This document shows, piece by piece, positions 42,734-53,444 of a stretch of 64,000 nt of DNA. This stretch comes from Waltergamsia citrina (lineage: Eukaryota; Ascomycota; Sordariomycetes; Hypocreales; Bionectriaceae): assembly GCA_022814615.1 (NCBI GenBank), contig JAKLNE010000017.1, forward strand, positions 372,001 through 436,000. Reading direction: 5' to 3'. The notes below the pieces were generated by a model that searched no databases, was not told the DNA's origin, and worked only from the letters and a program-made list of their open reading frames with translations. How positions within the stretch are numbered: the first letter of the stretch is position 1; every line of letters starts with the position of its first letter. The position numbers and the translations under genes are program-made.

Positions 42734-44168
42734 TTACATGACCGTGCGCCGGATGCGGTTGAAGCAAGTGTTTCCGACAATCTTGATGCTCTTGTCGCAG
42801 TGGCAGTTGCAGCCAAGCTCCTTGTTCGGCACATTTGGCAGTGCTTTGCGACTGATATGGGGAATGAGCTCGCCCTCTTCCAGCTGCTCCTCAGTTGGCG
42901 CGTGGGTACAGTACTGGAACGGCTTATGAACGTATCCAAAGTCGGAGAAGTGGTGAATCTCCTCGGGCTGAAGTAGCAACGCCACGGCGAGACTATGCAC
43001 AGGGGCGTCACCCCATCGTTCGTGGTAGAAACCGCCGTCCTCGTCAAGGAATTGGAACATGTCGCGGTATTCTTTTGAGCGGAAAAAGTCCATGTCTGCA
43101 ATTTCAAAATTGGACCAGAAATGGCACATGTTCCACAGATCACCGTATGGATCGCGGTTGCGGATCCAGAAGATGGCGCGGCGGATGGGCCAGGGAAGCC
43201 AAGAAGCGTCCATCATGGCTGTCCATAGTGATGTTGTGGGGATATTGTTCCTCTCTTTGTAGCGGACGAGCTTGCGGAAGAGCGAAGGCACAGTCTGGCC
43301 CAGCTCCCACAGCGCAATGGTGTAGCCGTATCGTTTCTTGTTGCGCTCCATCTCGACAAAGGGGTCGTAGGTTACGTCGCAGGTGAACTCAACATCGGGC
43401 TCGACTCGCCAGTACCACTTGTACTTTTGCAGGGCTGGATGATCGTAGAAGAATCTGTATCATTGGATTTCGTTAGCCACGGCGCTTGATAGTCTTTGCG
43501 CGCAAGTACTTTGATTTCTGATAGTGTGCTTACCCCGAGTTAAAGCGACACATGTGGTGATAGCTCTCTTTGCCCGCATACGTAATCTTCCTCCTCTCCA
43601 TATCGGCCATACTCTGGCGCGCCTCCTCGGGGTCAATCCAAGGAGGATACCCCCACATGCTCTTTGGGATGACCTCAAAGGTAGCCTCAGCGCCACCACC
43701 ATCCGCAGCAACAGCGTTGCCAACCTTGTGCTTGAACTCGGGCGACCATTCCTGGTCGTTGAGAAACACCCAGGGGTAGCCAAAGTGCTGGTTGAACCTG
43801 TCCTGAACGTTGCGCACACTATCCACTGCCCCTTGGACATCCGAATTCCGGGCAAGCATCACCATGGCGGCATTGGCGCGCGCCGAGCCATTGAGAATGG
43901 GGTCTTGACATCCGACGTGGAACGGGGGGTCGAGGTTGGTCGAAGGGCGCGTCAAGTTGAATTTGCGCGTGTGGAAGAGGACCTCGACGAGCAGAAGGGC
44001 AGCCACGACGGAGATGGCCTTCCATGAGCGGCGTAGGGAGCGGGCAAGGCGTCTGGCTCGGATCTTGAAGCCCGGTACTTGGCGTCGGTGGTCGTTGCGG
44101 AGAATTGGCAACGAGTCGGGCTCGGGCTCGGGCTCTTGCATGGCGGGTTTCGGCCTACGAAGGGCCAT
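42734..44168 (-). CDS. GT15 alpha-1,2-mannosyltransferase (KRE2/MNT1/KTR family)
   Basis: Type II Golgi membrane enzyme adding alpha-1,2-mannose to O- and N-linked glycans. Exons 44168-43534 and 43454-42734 (intron of 79 bases) join in phase to 451 residues. A cytoplasmic basic tail precedes a signal anchor near residues 51-66. Family motifs: ANAAMVMLARNSDVQGAVDS, FNQHFGYPWVFLND, YWRVEPDVEF (residues 226-235), CHFWSNFEIADMDFFR, and FYHERWGDAPVHSLAVALLL. The two Cys near the end (GCNCHCD) fit the family's disulfides. KRE2, KTR1 or KTR4-type assignment is not possible by eye. The divergent 5' leader contains short CCGTCG triplets near 44270-44300. Confidence 0.93.
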
Positions 44169-45153
44169 GATGCCAGAGTGAGTTTGCGCCGCCGCCGCCG
44201 TGTAGGTACGTATATTGCGATTGCCGGGGAATATAGATGTTTCTGTCTATCCGTTGGCGAAAAGAAAACGCCGTCGCCGTAGAGTCGCCGTCGCCGTCGT
44301 AGTGGGAGCTGAGATAGGTATGTTGTTCGTGGGATCAAAAGAAAGGCAGGACAATTTAGTAATTTCCAGTTCCTTGTGCTAAATCCATCAGCGTGAGCTT
44401 CAGCTAATGTTGTCATCATAATGGCAGTAGTGACCTCACCGCTGACACATTGGCGTCACGGTTATCGGGCGTTAGTGGGTTGCAATCACTAATACGAGTA
44501 CAAAGTCACTAACATCCACTGCGTTTAAGGCTGTGTGCCGTGCCTGAATCCATTGTGCTGTGCCTGGAATATCCGCTGTGGGGTGGGCTTTAATGGCGCT
44601 AACGCCTGCTGGACCAACTGTCCGTGTGGGGGCTGCTTCCTTCAAATAGAAACAATAGTAGGTTTGGTACCTTACAGTTAAGGTGTAACTAACGCTGGTG
44701 TGAAAATGCCACTACAAAAGCCCGTCTTATCCGTTCTTACGCAAGCCGTGCCTAGACGGAGCTCATATTACTACAAGTATACTATCTCAGGTCTTTATAC
44801 AGTCAATTGGTATAGTAGAGACGTCATTCAAAAGTGCACAATTTATTCTTATATGGTTGCATATTTTAAGTAATTCTTTACAAGTGCTGGCAAAATCACA
44901 AATAGCCTCCTGCAGGACATTGCCTAATTCAGCAATATCATTCACGTAAAGGGTCTGGGAAGGATATTACTGCTTGATAAAGAACATGCACCAATACGTA
45001 TTGCATATTAGCATTCTACTCGGAGTTATACTATAACCTAGCATTTCGTAAGGATGTCTTCTAATTGAGCAGAATCATGTCAATCTCGTTCAGCTCCTCA
45101 AAAACTGTTCGCGCGCATGTTCTGCGTTACGTCGTCGGCGTATTGCTCCTTGC
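44169..45153. other. Intergenic, AT-rich right part
   Basis: About 1 kb. The left end holds CCG/CGT triplet runs upstream of the GT15 gene. From about 44650 to 45100 the base composition turns AT-rich and no open frame is seen, which would suit a mutated repeat, but no repeat copy or terminal inverted repeat was recognised. Confidence 0.4.
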
Positions 45154-45541
45154 TCAGCCACCTGGTACCACCGCATCCCAAATTGGGAACGCGATGCCAT
45201 GCGACTTCTTCATTATCTCTTTGCCAAAATACAGAAGATGAGAACGCACAGGGTGAAAGTCGGATTTTATATACGGCTCTATCTCAACGCGGTTGATCAG
45301 ATCTTGCGGGAAAGCCTTCGTGCTGTCCTCTTGATGAAGCAACGGCAACAGGTCGGAGAAACCGTTAAAAACAGCAACAGAACCTGGCTACAGTACATGA
45401 GGTGTTACCACAAGCATCTCCTTCGGGTGCCTTCTCGACCAGCAGCACTCGCTCGGCCCCCTACTGGACCGCCGTAGTCGCTGCCGAGAAACCGGCATTA
45501 TGAATGCCAATGACAATATCAAAGGTTCCGTCAAACTGCAT
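45154..45541 (-). pseudogene. Decayed FAD-dependent tricarballylate-dehydrogenase-like flavoprotein (TcuA type), truncated
   Basis: The minus strand from the ATG at 45541 reads a Rossmann start, FDIVIGIHNAGFSAATTAVQ, then a TAG in frame at 45463. Past it the frame continues with GAERVLLVEKAPEG and a GGNT-like segment, after which a second TAA occurs. The sequence then resumes in another frame with VFNGFSDLLPLLHQEDSTK and SDFH, which matches the next part of this family, so there is at least one stop and one frameshift. Similarity fades after about 150 codons, so the C-terminal FAD/substrate part is missing. Known of family: TcuA oxidises tricarballylate to aconitate. The neighbouring PrpF-type enzyme acts on aconitate-like acids. 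The glycine motif itself is altered (GIHNAG in place of GxGNAG). Confidence 0.72.
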
Positions 45542-45655
45542 CTTTGTATCTTTCTGCTGTTGATCGAGTCTGTAACAAAATATGGTGAGAAAAATCAATC
45601 TTTAGGCAGAGCTTTCAAGCTTCTCAACGCAAGCTCTATTCGACTGATTATTGGG

Positions 45656-45901
45656 CTATAAAGACTTGCCAAAAGCCAATGCGTTCTTATACATAAATTC
45701 CCTATACCTTTTACCCCCGAAATGGCCGGCAAGGGTGGAGCCTAGTCCGAGGTGATCGGAGCCATCTGGTCCCCGAACCTCCGCTCGGAGCTCGAGATCA
45801 ACGGCCGGAATGTCTGCGTTGACCACTTGGTGCCGAGGCTCTTGTAGATGATGATTCGCTAGCACAGCCGGTCGTGTCAATGGGACGTCTTGGCTTACCA
45901 C
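45656..45901 (-). other. Short open frame of unknown origin beside the pseudogene
   Basis: A minus-strand frame ends at 45656 and reads protein-like near its C-terminus (DIPAVDLELRAEVRGPDG, then LGLGSTLAGHFGGKRYREFM). It starts only from a GTG and lies directly upstream of the flavoprotein pseudogene on the same strand. It could be the tail of another decayed gene of the cluster. I do not recognise the family. Confidence 0.25.
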
Positions 45902-46038
45902 AGAAACTTGAAGATTTTAAACCTGTAGCTTGCCGTGGTAGGATTAATGGTGGTTCATGGACTGAGCTCATTCATCTTGGTTGATTAGAACCACTCCCCC
46001 CCGCTTCCATACATTGCTGTTACATTCCCTATCTCAAT

Positions 46039-47226
46039 ATGGTGTCGTCCATTCCTGCGTCTTTCTGGCGCGGTGGCACCTCCAACGGGCTGATGGTCCT
46101 TCGCAGAAATCTGCCAAAAGACACAGAATCATGGAGTTCTATTCTCTGCCCCGCCATGGGATCCCCTGATCCCAACGGCAGGCAGCTGAATGGCATGGGA
46201 GGAGGCATATCCTCTCTGAGCAAAGTCTGCGTGATTTCCGCCTCTGAGAAGCCGGACGCCGATATTGACTATACGTTCATTCAAGTCGGAGTGGAGGATA
46301 TAAGCTTAGACATGGCAGGAAACTGTGGCAACATGTCTTCTGCAGTTGGGCCTTTTGCTCTGGACGAGGGGTTGATCCCCAACTCGAGAGTAGAGAAGAG
46401 CCTTTGCGAGGAGCAAGGTCAGAGGTTTCTCACCCTTGGAATCTTCAACACGAACACTTCCAAGATCATCGAGTCCAAGTTCGCCGTTGCTCAAAAAGGA
46501 GCAACCTATTGTTACGAGCCAAAGGGCAGCTATTCCATTGACGGTGTTTCCGGTACCGCTTCGCCCATTGCACTTTCATTCCTATCTCCAGCTGGCTCCA
46601 AGACGGGCAAGATGCTGCCCAGCGGGAATAAGCTAGACCAACTAACACTTCCCGACGGGAGTAGCGTGGCCGCATCGTTGGTGGATGTCGCAAACCCAGC
46701 CGTCTTTGTGAAAGCAACCGATATAGGCATCACGCCTCCCTGCTCTGGTGCTTCCATTGAGGAAGATAAGTCACTTATGGGAAAGTTGGAGGATATCAGG
46801 AAGTCGGGTGCAGAGCGCATGGGACTCGATCCCAACGTACACTCGATTCCCAAGATTCTCCTGCTATCTGAACCTCAAGGAGAGGATGCCGACATCCGAA
46901 CACTTGCACTGAGTATGGGGCGCTGCCACAAGGCTGTGCCTTTAACACTCGCTCTCAACCTAGGTAAGCCCCATGTCCCTTAAAGATCCCGAATTAACGG
47001 GCGTGAATCCATGCTGACGGCGAAAACAGGCGTCTCCTGTTCTGTCGAAGGCACGCTGCCCCATAGCCTGCGGAGACGGACGGAATCCGGCCGTGATGGG
47101 GCCACCATCGGGCATGCCAGCGGGATGTTGGACGTACAGGCCGATATACAAGACGGAGAAGTGAAAAGTGCCATATTGATGCGGACGGCAAGGTTATTGA
47201 TGCGGGGGGAGGTGAACTGTGCATAG
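46039..47226 (+). CDS. PrpF/aconitate-isomerase family protein (DUF453)
   Basis: 373 residues from exons 46039-46963 and 47030-47226 (intron of 66 bases, phase kept). It belongs to the PrpF family, a diaminopimelate-epimerase-like fold; members isomerise 2-methylaconitate (bacterial PrpF) or aconitate (fungal Adi1-type, cis to trans, in the itaconate route). The N-terminus IPASFWRGGTSNGLMV and the segment GMGGGISSLSKVCVIS carry Lys62. GNCGNMSSAVGPFAL carries Cys96, and these are the two expected acid/base residues. The C-terminus has GHASGMLDV and ends RTARLLMRGEVNCA. The substrate is inferred only by family and by the flavoprotein remnant next door. It converges tail-to-tail with a Zn2Cys6 regulator 400 bases away, a likely cluster partner. 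Confidence 0.9.
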
Positions 47227-47625
47227 CAGAGGTAGCCCCTACCCAGGAGAATAACAATCAATCGGCCAGTCACCACACAGTCAGTAGTAGTGAATAGGAG
47301 GACTCGATTACCGTGAGACCCCAAGTCCCTGAAATTCGTTGTCCAACTAATAGAACCTCTACACGTCGGTAACGGCCAAAATCCGGGGGCGAGACCACAT
47401 CATTCCGGTGTCCCGCGGAGCGAATGGTCACCAGCGTAGCCTCTTTGCTTGCATAAACTAGACGGCCACGCGGTCGATGGAGTAGTCTAGTCAACAGTGA
47501 TTGACGGATAAGCACATAGAGCTCGTCGTCCCTGTTCGTATCAAGGCCAAACTCGTTGATAAGAATAGCGAGCCGATTCCTGGCAAGAAGCCCATCAGAC
47601 GGGTGAGTTGTACCATAGGGCGTCT
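47227..47625. other. Intergenic between convergent PrpF and regulator genes
   Basis: 399 bases between two stop codons. Several frames stay open on the minus strand, but no conserved sequence is visible. Only 3' UTRs are expected. Confidence 0.4.
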
Positions 47626-50210
47626 TCAAGTCCAGTCGCTCCCCAAGACGCCAAATAGGAGATCATCGTCGAGACCAGAGAAAGAATAGTTCCAACCCAA
47701 ACTTCCTGAGTGATGATTTGCAGTTTCCACATCATCATACCCCAGGCCAGAGTCAAGCCCGAGTATTGGCCCAACTGATGTGGCATCGACTGGCTGCATG
47801 TAGGCTTGTCTCGGATGACTGGCTGCATCTGCGACGCCGCTCGGTATTGATAGAGATTCCGGTGCTGAACCAAAAGCAAAACTTTGCCTGATGGTGTCGA
47901 TATTGATGTTGCGATTCTGTATTGCATCTCTCGTCGACGCGTCAAAGTCTGGATTCGGCAAACCATCTGAAGATGGAGCTATTTAAATTAGTCAATCCAT
48001 ATCGGCGATGAGAAACACTCCAAAGATTAATACTCACTGGTTGTTGTATTGTTGATGCTGTCAAGAAATTGATCATCAACATTTACCCCTAGTCTGCTCA
48101 TAAGAGATCGAATAATTGCCTCCATGCGGGAGGATCCTGGATGAAGAAGTTTCATTTCCTCAAATGCTTTCAGGCAGATAGCAAGGTGTTTAATAGAGGT
48201 TGACGAGCCACTGTTCTTATTCATATTCCGCACGAGAATGGTGCTCGCCACGTATGTAGTGTAACACAACTGGTAAGGTATCCGCCGGAAACTATAACTC
48301 CGGCGGTAGGCGTACAGGATATGCGAAACCTTTTCGGCAGCGATGGTACACTCCCCCCAGCTACCGATGTTATCTTCGGAGGAGCTTAAATGACCATTCT
48401 CGACGAACGGTCGTTCCAGTAGGATGAGAAGTGAGAGATATACAGTGCTAAACCACGATTAGTAAGTTCTTTACTCGAAAGGGATAACACATGGCTTACT
48501 GAAGTACAATAACATGTATGGGAACGGTCTTTTGCTTGTGTCCAGTCTCCCAAGGGGTAAACTTGATAACATCGGGCAAGTTCGTCTCCCATGATGATAA
48601 CCTGCGGCGGATCCTGGCTCTAGAAGCATGCAAAACCTTCCGCGGATAGCTCTTGGCTTTGATAGCGTAAAACGAGGTCATAATGTCACCGCAGATTTCT
48701 GCCAGCAGACAGATGTTGGTGAAGGTGGTGATACTGTTCGTTGACATTACACCTAGTGCTCTGCTGCCAGAGAGATCTGGAATAGGTCTCCAGATCTGAC
48801 CCTCTTCATACATGTCGAGAAATTTCTAGTGGTGGTGAGTCTCAGGGCGTTCAATGGAAAGGCGGAAGGGGCTATCGTACATACCTTCGGAACATGGGTG
48901 TCACACTTATGAATGAGAAATGGGCGCCCTAAATATAGGCTCTGAAGCTTTTCACAGACAAATGCTCCCCAGAATAATCTCCGCCTGATCTCAATCTCCT
49001 CGGGTGTATGTCTCTTGCTAGGACTCGTGGCGTAGCTATCAACGTCAAGATGCAGGCCTAGATTCATAATCATACGTATGCCCATTCCTTTGCAGAATAT
49101 CAGTGTCAATATGGAAAAATCTCTCTTTGGATGCTACTGGAGTAAGGCAGTATTGGGACTAACCAGTGTAGAGCCAGCCTTTGTCCACCTGGCCAGCTGA
49201 GACCAAAGCATTTCCCATCAAGAGGAGAGCCGTGGCGGTAGGTATTGTCGACTTCTCCATATCTTCGGCTAGACGCGCTCGAGCCTTATCGTAGAAGTCT
49301 TTGCCCGAGTGAGCGGAGTGATCGCCGCCCCCGACCTCCGGGCGCTCGGAGTACCTGGACGAGACAGCGAGGATGGCGAAGAGAAGAAGCGGCGAGTAGT
49401 ACGGCCCACCATTCATCATATCACGATAGAAAGCGGGGCGGTAGGTGATGAGGAAGAAGTGATGTCGGCTCCAATGGATGTCAAGGAGATGTAGGGCCAA
49501 TTCGGCAGGCACGCCTTCAATATATCCCTGCTCAATCAATACTTGCTTATATCCAGGTTCCTTTTGCTGTTCGAGCGCCGTGTTGGCTGTAAGAATAGCA
49601 CTGGTGTAATGCTCTGGGACACCTGGGTTTCTGTTCCTGTGGCGGTGCAAAGGCTCGTAGAGTGTATTAGTCGGACCACGAGCCTCGATGTTGCCACTTG
49701 GATCTACGACCAAATGCTCGTTGACGTCCACTTGACTGGACAGCTGTGTCTCATCTTCAGCCTGACTGCCGTTAAGAGAGGGCTCCGAGACGGCCGCATA
49801 GGGTTCTGGAGAGTGAGGATGACGAGATTTGGATCCAGCTGGAGATTGCTGAGGAGGGAATGAGTCCACGATGGCGGAGTGATCTTGGCGATTAGCGGCA
49901 TGCGTATGGTGCTCTCCTTCACGGGCTGACAACCTCATGGTCCGTCGCCGCTCTCTTTCGGCACGGCGGGACCCTGGCACGCGCGATCTGTAATTGATGA
50001 GCCTGTTGATGGTGGAGAAGACATGAAGGTGTCCATTATTTACCTGCGGCGCGGACCATCTCTATCATATTCGCATTGGCGTTCGTGGGCCGAACAAGTG
50101 CTACACACTGGCTGAGTTCCATCACACTTTATCTTCCGCGACCTACATGGTCGGCAAGCGTATTTTCGTTTGTCTTGGCCATTGACGGTGGTGTCAGCCT
50201 GCGAAGCCAT
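47626..50210 (-). CDS. Zn(II)2Cys6 transcription factor beside the PrpF gene
   Basis: 760 residues from exons 50210-50044, 49987-49164, 49087-48885, 48825-48500, 48447-48038 and 47978-47626; the phases agree at all five introns (52 to 76 bases). The zinc cluster is at residues 19-46: CRPCRSRKIKC, then CSTC and a last Cys. A basic/coiled segment follows (SRRAERERRR). The fungal-specific regulatory domain starts near residue 170 (ALHLLDIHWSRHHFFLITYR) and includes MGIRMIMNLGLHLDVD and RRRLFWGAFVCEKLQSLYLG, the pattern of the NirA-like/fungal_trans group. The C-terminus is acidic and ends near GVLGSDWT. Its place next to PrpF suggests a pathway-specific regulator, which is inference. The CA-TTTAG acceptor at 48448 was chosen because it restores the family frame. 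Confidence 0.87.
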
Positions 50211-50846
50211 CCCTGACCTATTGTGCCGAAACCGCTATGTAGAATCAACATCTCAGAGGCTTTGGAGATGGCATAGACATTGTACGAATCTAATTGTATC
50301 TATAGAGCCAAGATGTTGGTGGAGATGAAGTTGAAGGCCACCAAGCGCACATCATGAACTGCGGTTGCTCTTTTATCCGCTACCCGGGATAACACAGCGA
50401 TCCTTGAAAGTTCCTTTTTGTCAACCGCCACAATTTCACATTGCTAGCAGTGTTAGAGAGCGGATCTACTCGTTAGATTCAGAGCACTCTATCTTGGTGA
50501 TGATATCGTCAATGTAATTGTTGAAAAGGTTCTGCATTCCAGGTATTTCCGGATCAACATATCAAATTCATTACAGGCGCAGGATTTCAAATTTTTAAAT
50601 TTTTTTTTTTTTAAGAAATTTCGTGCATCGTAATTTATTGCAGAATCTCTACATTTTCGAGAAAAAGCATGTCCCTGGGCCTTGAATTTTTTCGATCATA
50701 GGCGGCTCAGTGTAAAGAGCGGCCTCATGGGACTGATTCTGAAGGTCTAAGACTTAATGGGTTTGCTGTCATATTCTATACCAGTCGTCCTAGCACGCCT
50801 ATGGCACGTCAGTAGTGGCATTTGCATCTTCATGCCACAAAGGAAC
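50211..50846. other. Intergenic, upstream of the Zn2Cys6 regulator
   Basis: 636 bases. Contains a T13 tract at 50600-50612 within an AT-rich patch. The promoter of the regulator must start at its left edge. Nothing coding seen. Confidence 0.45.
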
Positions 50847-51011
50847 CTACACGCAGAACGCGCCCTCAGCCAGGAAGTGATAAGTATCACCTTCATCGAG
50901 GACTTCGTAGTAGTAGCGGCCAAGTTCCTCCTCGTTATCCACGCAAACTGTCCAGTTCCCGTCCTCACACTGGCTCTTGGGAATGAAGATCTCGTGCGTG
51001 TAGTTGCTCAT
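50847..51011 (-). CDS. Small acidic hypothetical protein, 54 residues
   Basis: Short ORF from the ATG at 51011 to a TAG at 50849-50847. The predicted 54-residue protein begins MSNYTHEIFIPKSQCEDGNW and is rich in Asp/Glu/Tyr, with three Cys and no signal peptide. A run of 12 A lies 16 bases upstream of the ATG, as expected for a fungal leader and like the tract ahead of the NLP start. Family not recognised. The frame is well spaced from neighbours, but its short length makes chance possible. An intron could extend it past the TAG; GTGTAG at the end is a weak donor. Confidence 0.4.
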   Translation of the reverse strand: MSNYTHEIFIPKSQCEDGNWTVCVDNEEELGRYYYEVLDEGDTYHFLAEGAFCV

Positions 51012-51909
51012 GGTGACGACCTCGAGATTTTTTTTTTTTAAAGTAGCAAAGTAAAAATCAGCGAGACTTGGCGTTTATTAGGAAGAGTAAATATTGTCGG
51101 TAGGAAATAACAAGCAGCAGAGCAGACCCTTCGGTTATTTATACACATCAGTATCAGTTCTTTAGAATTCTCGCGAGTGATTCAGTCTTTTGTTCATCAA
51201 ATACTAGATTCTACATATCATCCAACTAATGAAGAGTCACTGTTAATATTTGGACTGATCGTCAAGCCAGCTCTGATTGAATTGTGATCATCCCCCAATC
51301 ACTGACGTTTCTACCGGTTTGATGATATGCACAAAGACGTGATCAAGAGACTATCACAAGATCAAAGAGTCGCCATATTGGAGCTGCTGGTAGTTTAAGG
51401 AGCTGCAACGAGGTTTGCGTAGCCATGGGATGCAAGTGAACAGTGCGTCGTAGAATACATGTGTTTCCCAGACGCTTTACACGCGCTAGACGCCTTGTAT
51501 TAAGTGTACCTGCATTAATCATCCTTGCCCTGTCGTGATCGTCGCTTTTGTATAGTCCTTGTAAAGACTTGTTCTGTCTGATCTCGTAGGAGATTGGGCC
51601 TGCAAGCTACTGACGGAGTAGTAATGTCTTAAAATTGCTGCTAAAGGTGATTTCACAGTTAACTATCCAAGTCAACGCTCAGCACGACCTCTTCCAAGGT
51701 AGCGCTATAATGAGATTTACATGTCCTCATCATCCTTTTAAATCAGTCGTAATTACCATCTCATATCCAAGCCCTCAAAGAGCGAACCCAGCTGAGCATC
51801 CATGGCAACAACTTTAAATCACTTGATACACATTTCCTGCACGTCGGTCCATTCTCCCGTCATCACCCACTCAATGATTTCTACTGCATAAGCATTCTCA
51901 TCATGCTCA
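51012..51909. other. Intergenic, no gene recognised
   Basis: About 900 bases between the small ORF and the aldehyde dehydrogenase stop, both on the minus strand. It should contain the small gene's promoter. No repeat or family signal seen. Confidence 0.45.
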
Positions 51910-53444
51910 TTATTGCTCAGGCACCACATTCATGTTCAGGTGAATGGTCTTGGCCTGAACATAAGCCTTCAGGCCTTCTTCTCCACTTTCGCGGCCAATC
52001 CCACTCTCTTTCCAGCCACCGAAGGGTGTGTTCGGGCTGGTGACGAAGGCACCGTTGATGCCGACGCTGCCCGCTTCGATGCGACCAGCAACTCGCAAGG
52101 CACGAGCAATGTCAGAGGTGTAAATCGTAGAACCAAGACCGTAGCGTGTGTCATTGGCCATGCGGAGGGCCTCCTCCTCGTCCTTGAAAGTGACCACGGT
52201 TATGACAGGGCCAAAGATCTCATCCCTGTACAGCATATCATCGAGCTTAGGGTTTACAAAGACAGTAGGCTCAATGTAAGTACCCTTATTGCCGCGCCTC
52301 ATACCACCTGTTACTGTCTCGACACCAGCCTCGCGGCCGTGGTCGAGGAATTTCATGACGTGCTCCAGTTGCTTCTTGTCAGCCAATGGGCCAAATGCGG
52401 TGTTGGGGTCGGCCGGATCGCCCATCTTCTTAGCAGCGTTTTCAAATGCAACCTTTACGGCCTGCACGTATTTCTCTTTGATAGATTCATGCACCAAAAC
52501 ACGCGACGAAGCGAAGCAAATCTGACCAGAGTTGCGAAGAAAGCCACTAGAGGTGTGCTCGACCGCATTGGTCAAGTTGGCGTCCTCGAAGACGAGGGCA
52601 GGAGACTTGCCACCCAGCTCCAGAGACACCTGCTTGAGGTTGGACTTGGCCGCAGCAGCAAGAACAGAGCGGCCAGTGCGAGTTGAGCCCGTAAAGGCGA
52701 TTTTGGCGATGTCCATGTGCTCAGCGAGAGCGGCACCGGTAGGACCAGCACCAGTGATGACATTGATGACACCCTTAGGGAAGCCAGCCTCGTTCGCCAG
52801 ACGACCGTACTCGATGAGAGAAAATGGACTCTTCTCGGATGATTTGAGGATGTAGGTGTTGCCAGTGGCCATGGCGGGCGCTAACTTCCAGGCAGCGAGA
52901 CCGTGAGAGCCATTCCAGGCGCAGATAGCAGCACATACACCGAGAGGCTCGTACTGCACAATCTTGTAAAGACCATCCTCGCTTGGTGGGTAGCTCTCAC
53001 CCTTGACCTTGCCAGCATGGCCAGCGTAGTATCTCCAGAGGGCGGCAGCACCGATGATGGTCTTTCTTGTGACGCTGATAGGTTGACCCATGGCAATACC
53101 CTCGAGTGCGGCCATCTTTTCAACATTCTGCTCTAGAAGATCGGCAAATTTGTGCATAATCTGTCCACGTGCCAATCCAGCCATGTCGCGCCATGCTGGA
53201 AAGGCAGCCTGGGCGGCCTTGACTGCAAGGTCGACGTCGGCAGGGCTGGCGGCATGGACCTTGTCGCTGACGAGGGAATCGTCGTTGGGCGAGTAGATAG
53301 ATAGAGTATCGCCCGTGCTGGACGGGACGTACTAGAATTACGTACTCAGTGAGAACCATTCCATACCAATTGAGTATGTAGATGAAGTTCTAAGCTGCTT
53401 ACCTCGCCGTTGATGAACAACCTGGTTTCCAAATTCTCAGCCAT
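51910..53444 (-). CDS. NAD(P)-dependent aldehyde dehydrogenase
   Basis: 487 residues from exons 53444-53403 and 53331-51910 (intron of 71 bases, phase 0). Oxidises aldehydes to acids; likely cytosolic, since no targeting signal is visible in MAENLETRLFINGEYVPSST. The catalytic pair has normal spacing: Glu252 in LELGGKSPALV and Cys286 in NSGQICFASSRV. The cofactor-binding Asn is in CAWNGSHGLAAWKLAPA, where the usual PWNFPL is AWNGSH. GPVITVVTF, YGLGSTIYT and GGWKESGIGRESGEEGL complete the family signature. No peroxisomal or other signal is seen; it ends VVPEQ. The substrate is not determined. Confidence 0.95.
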
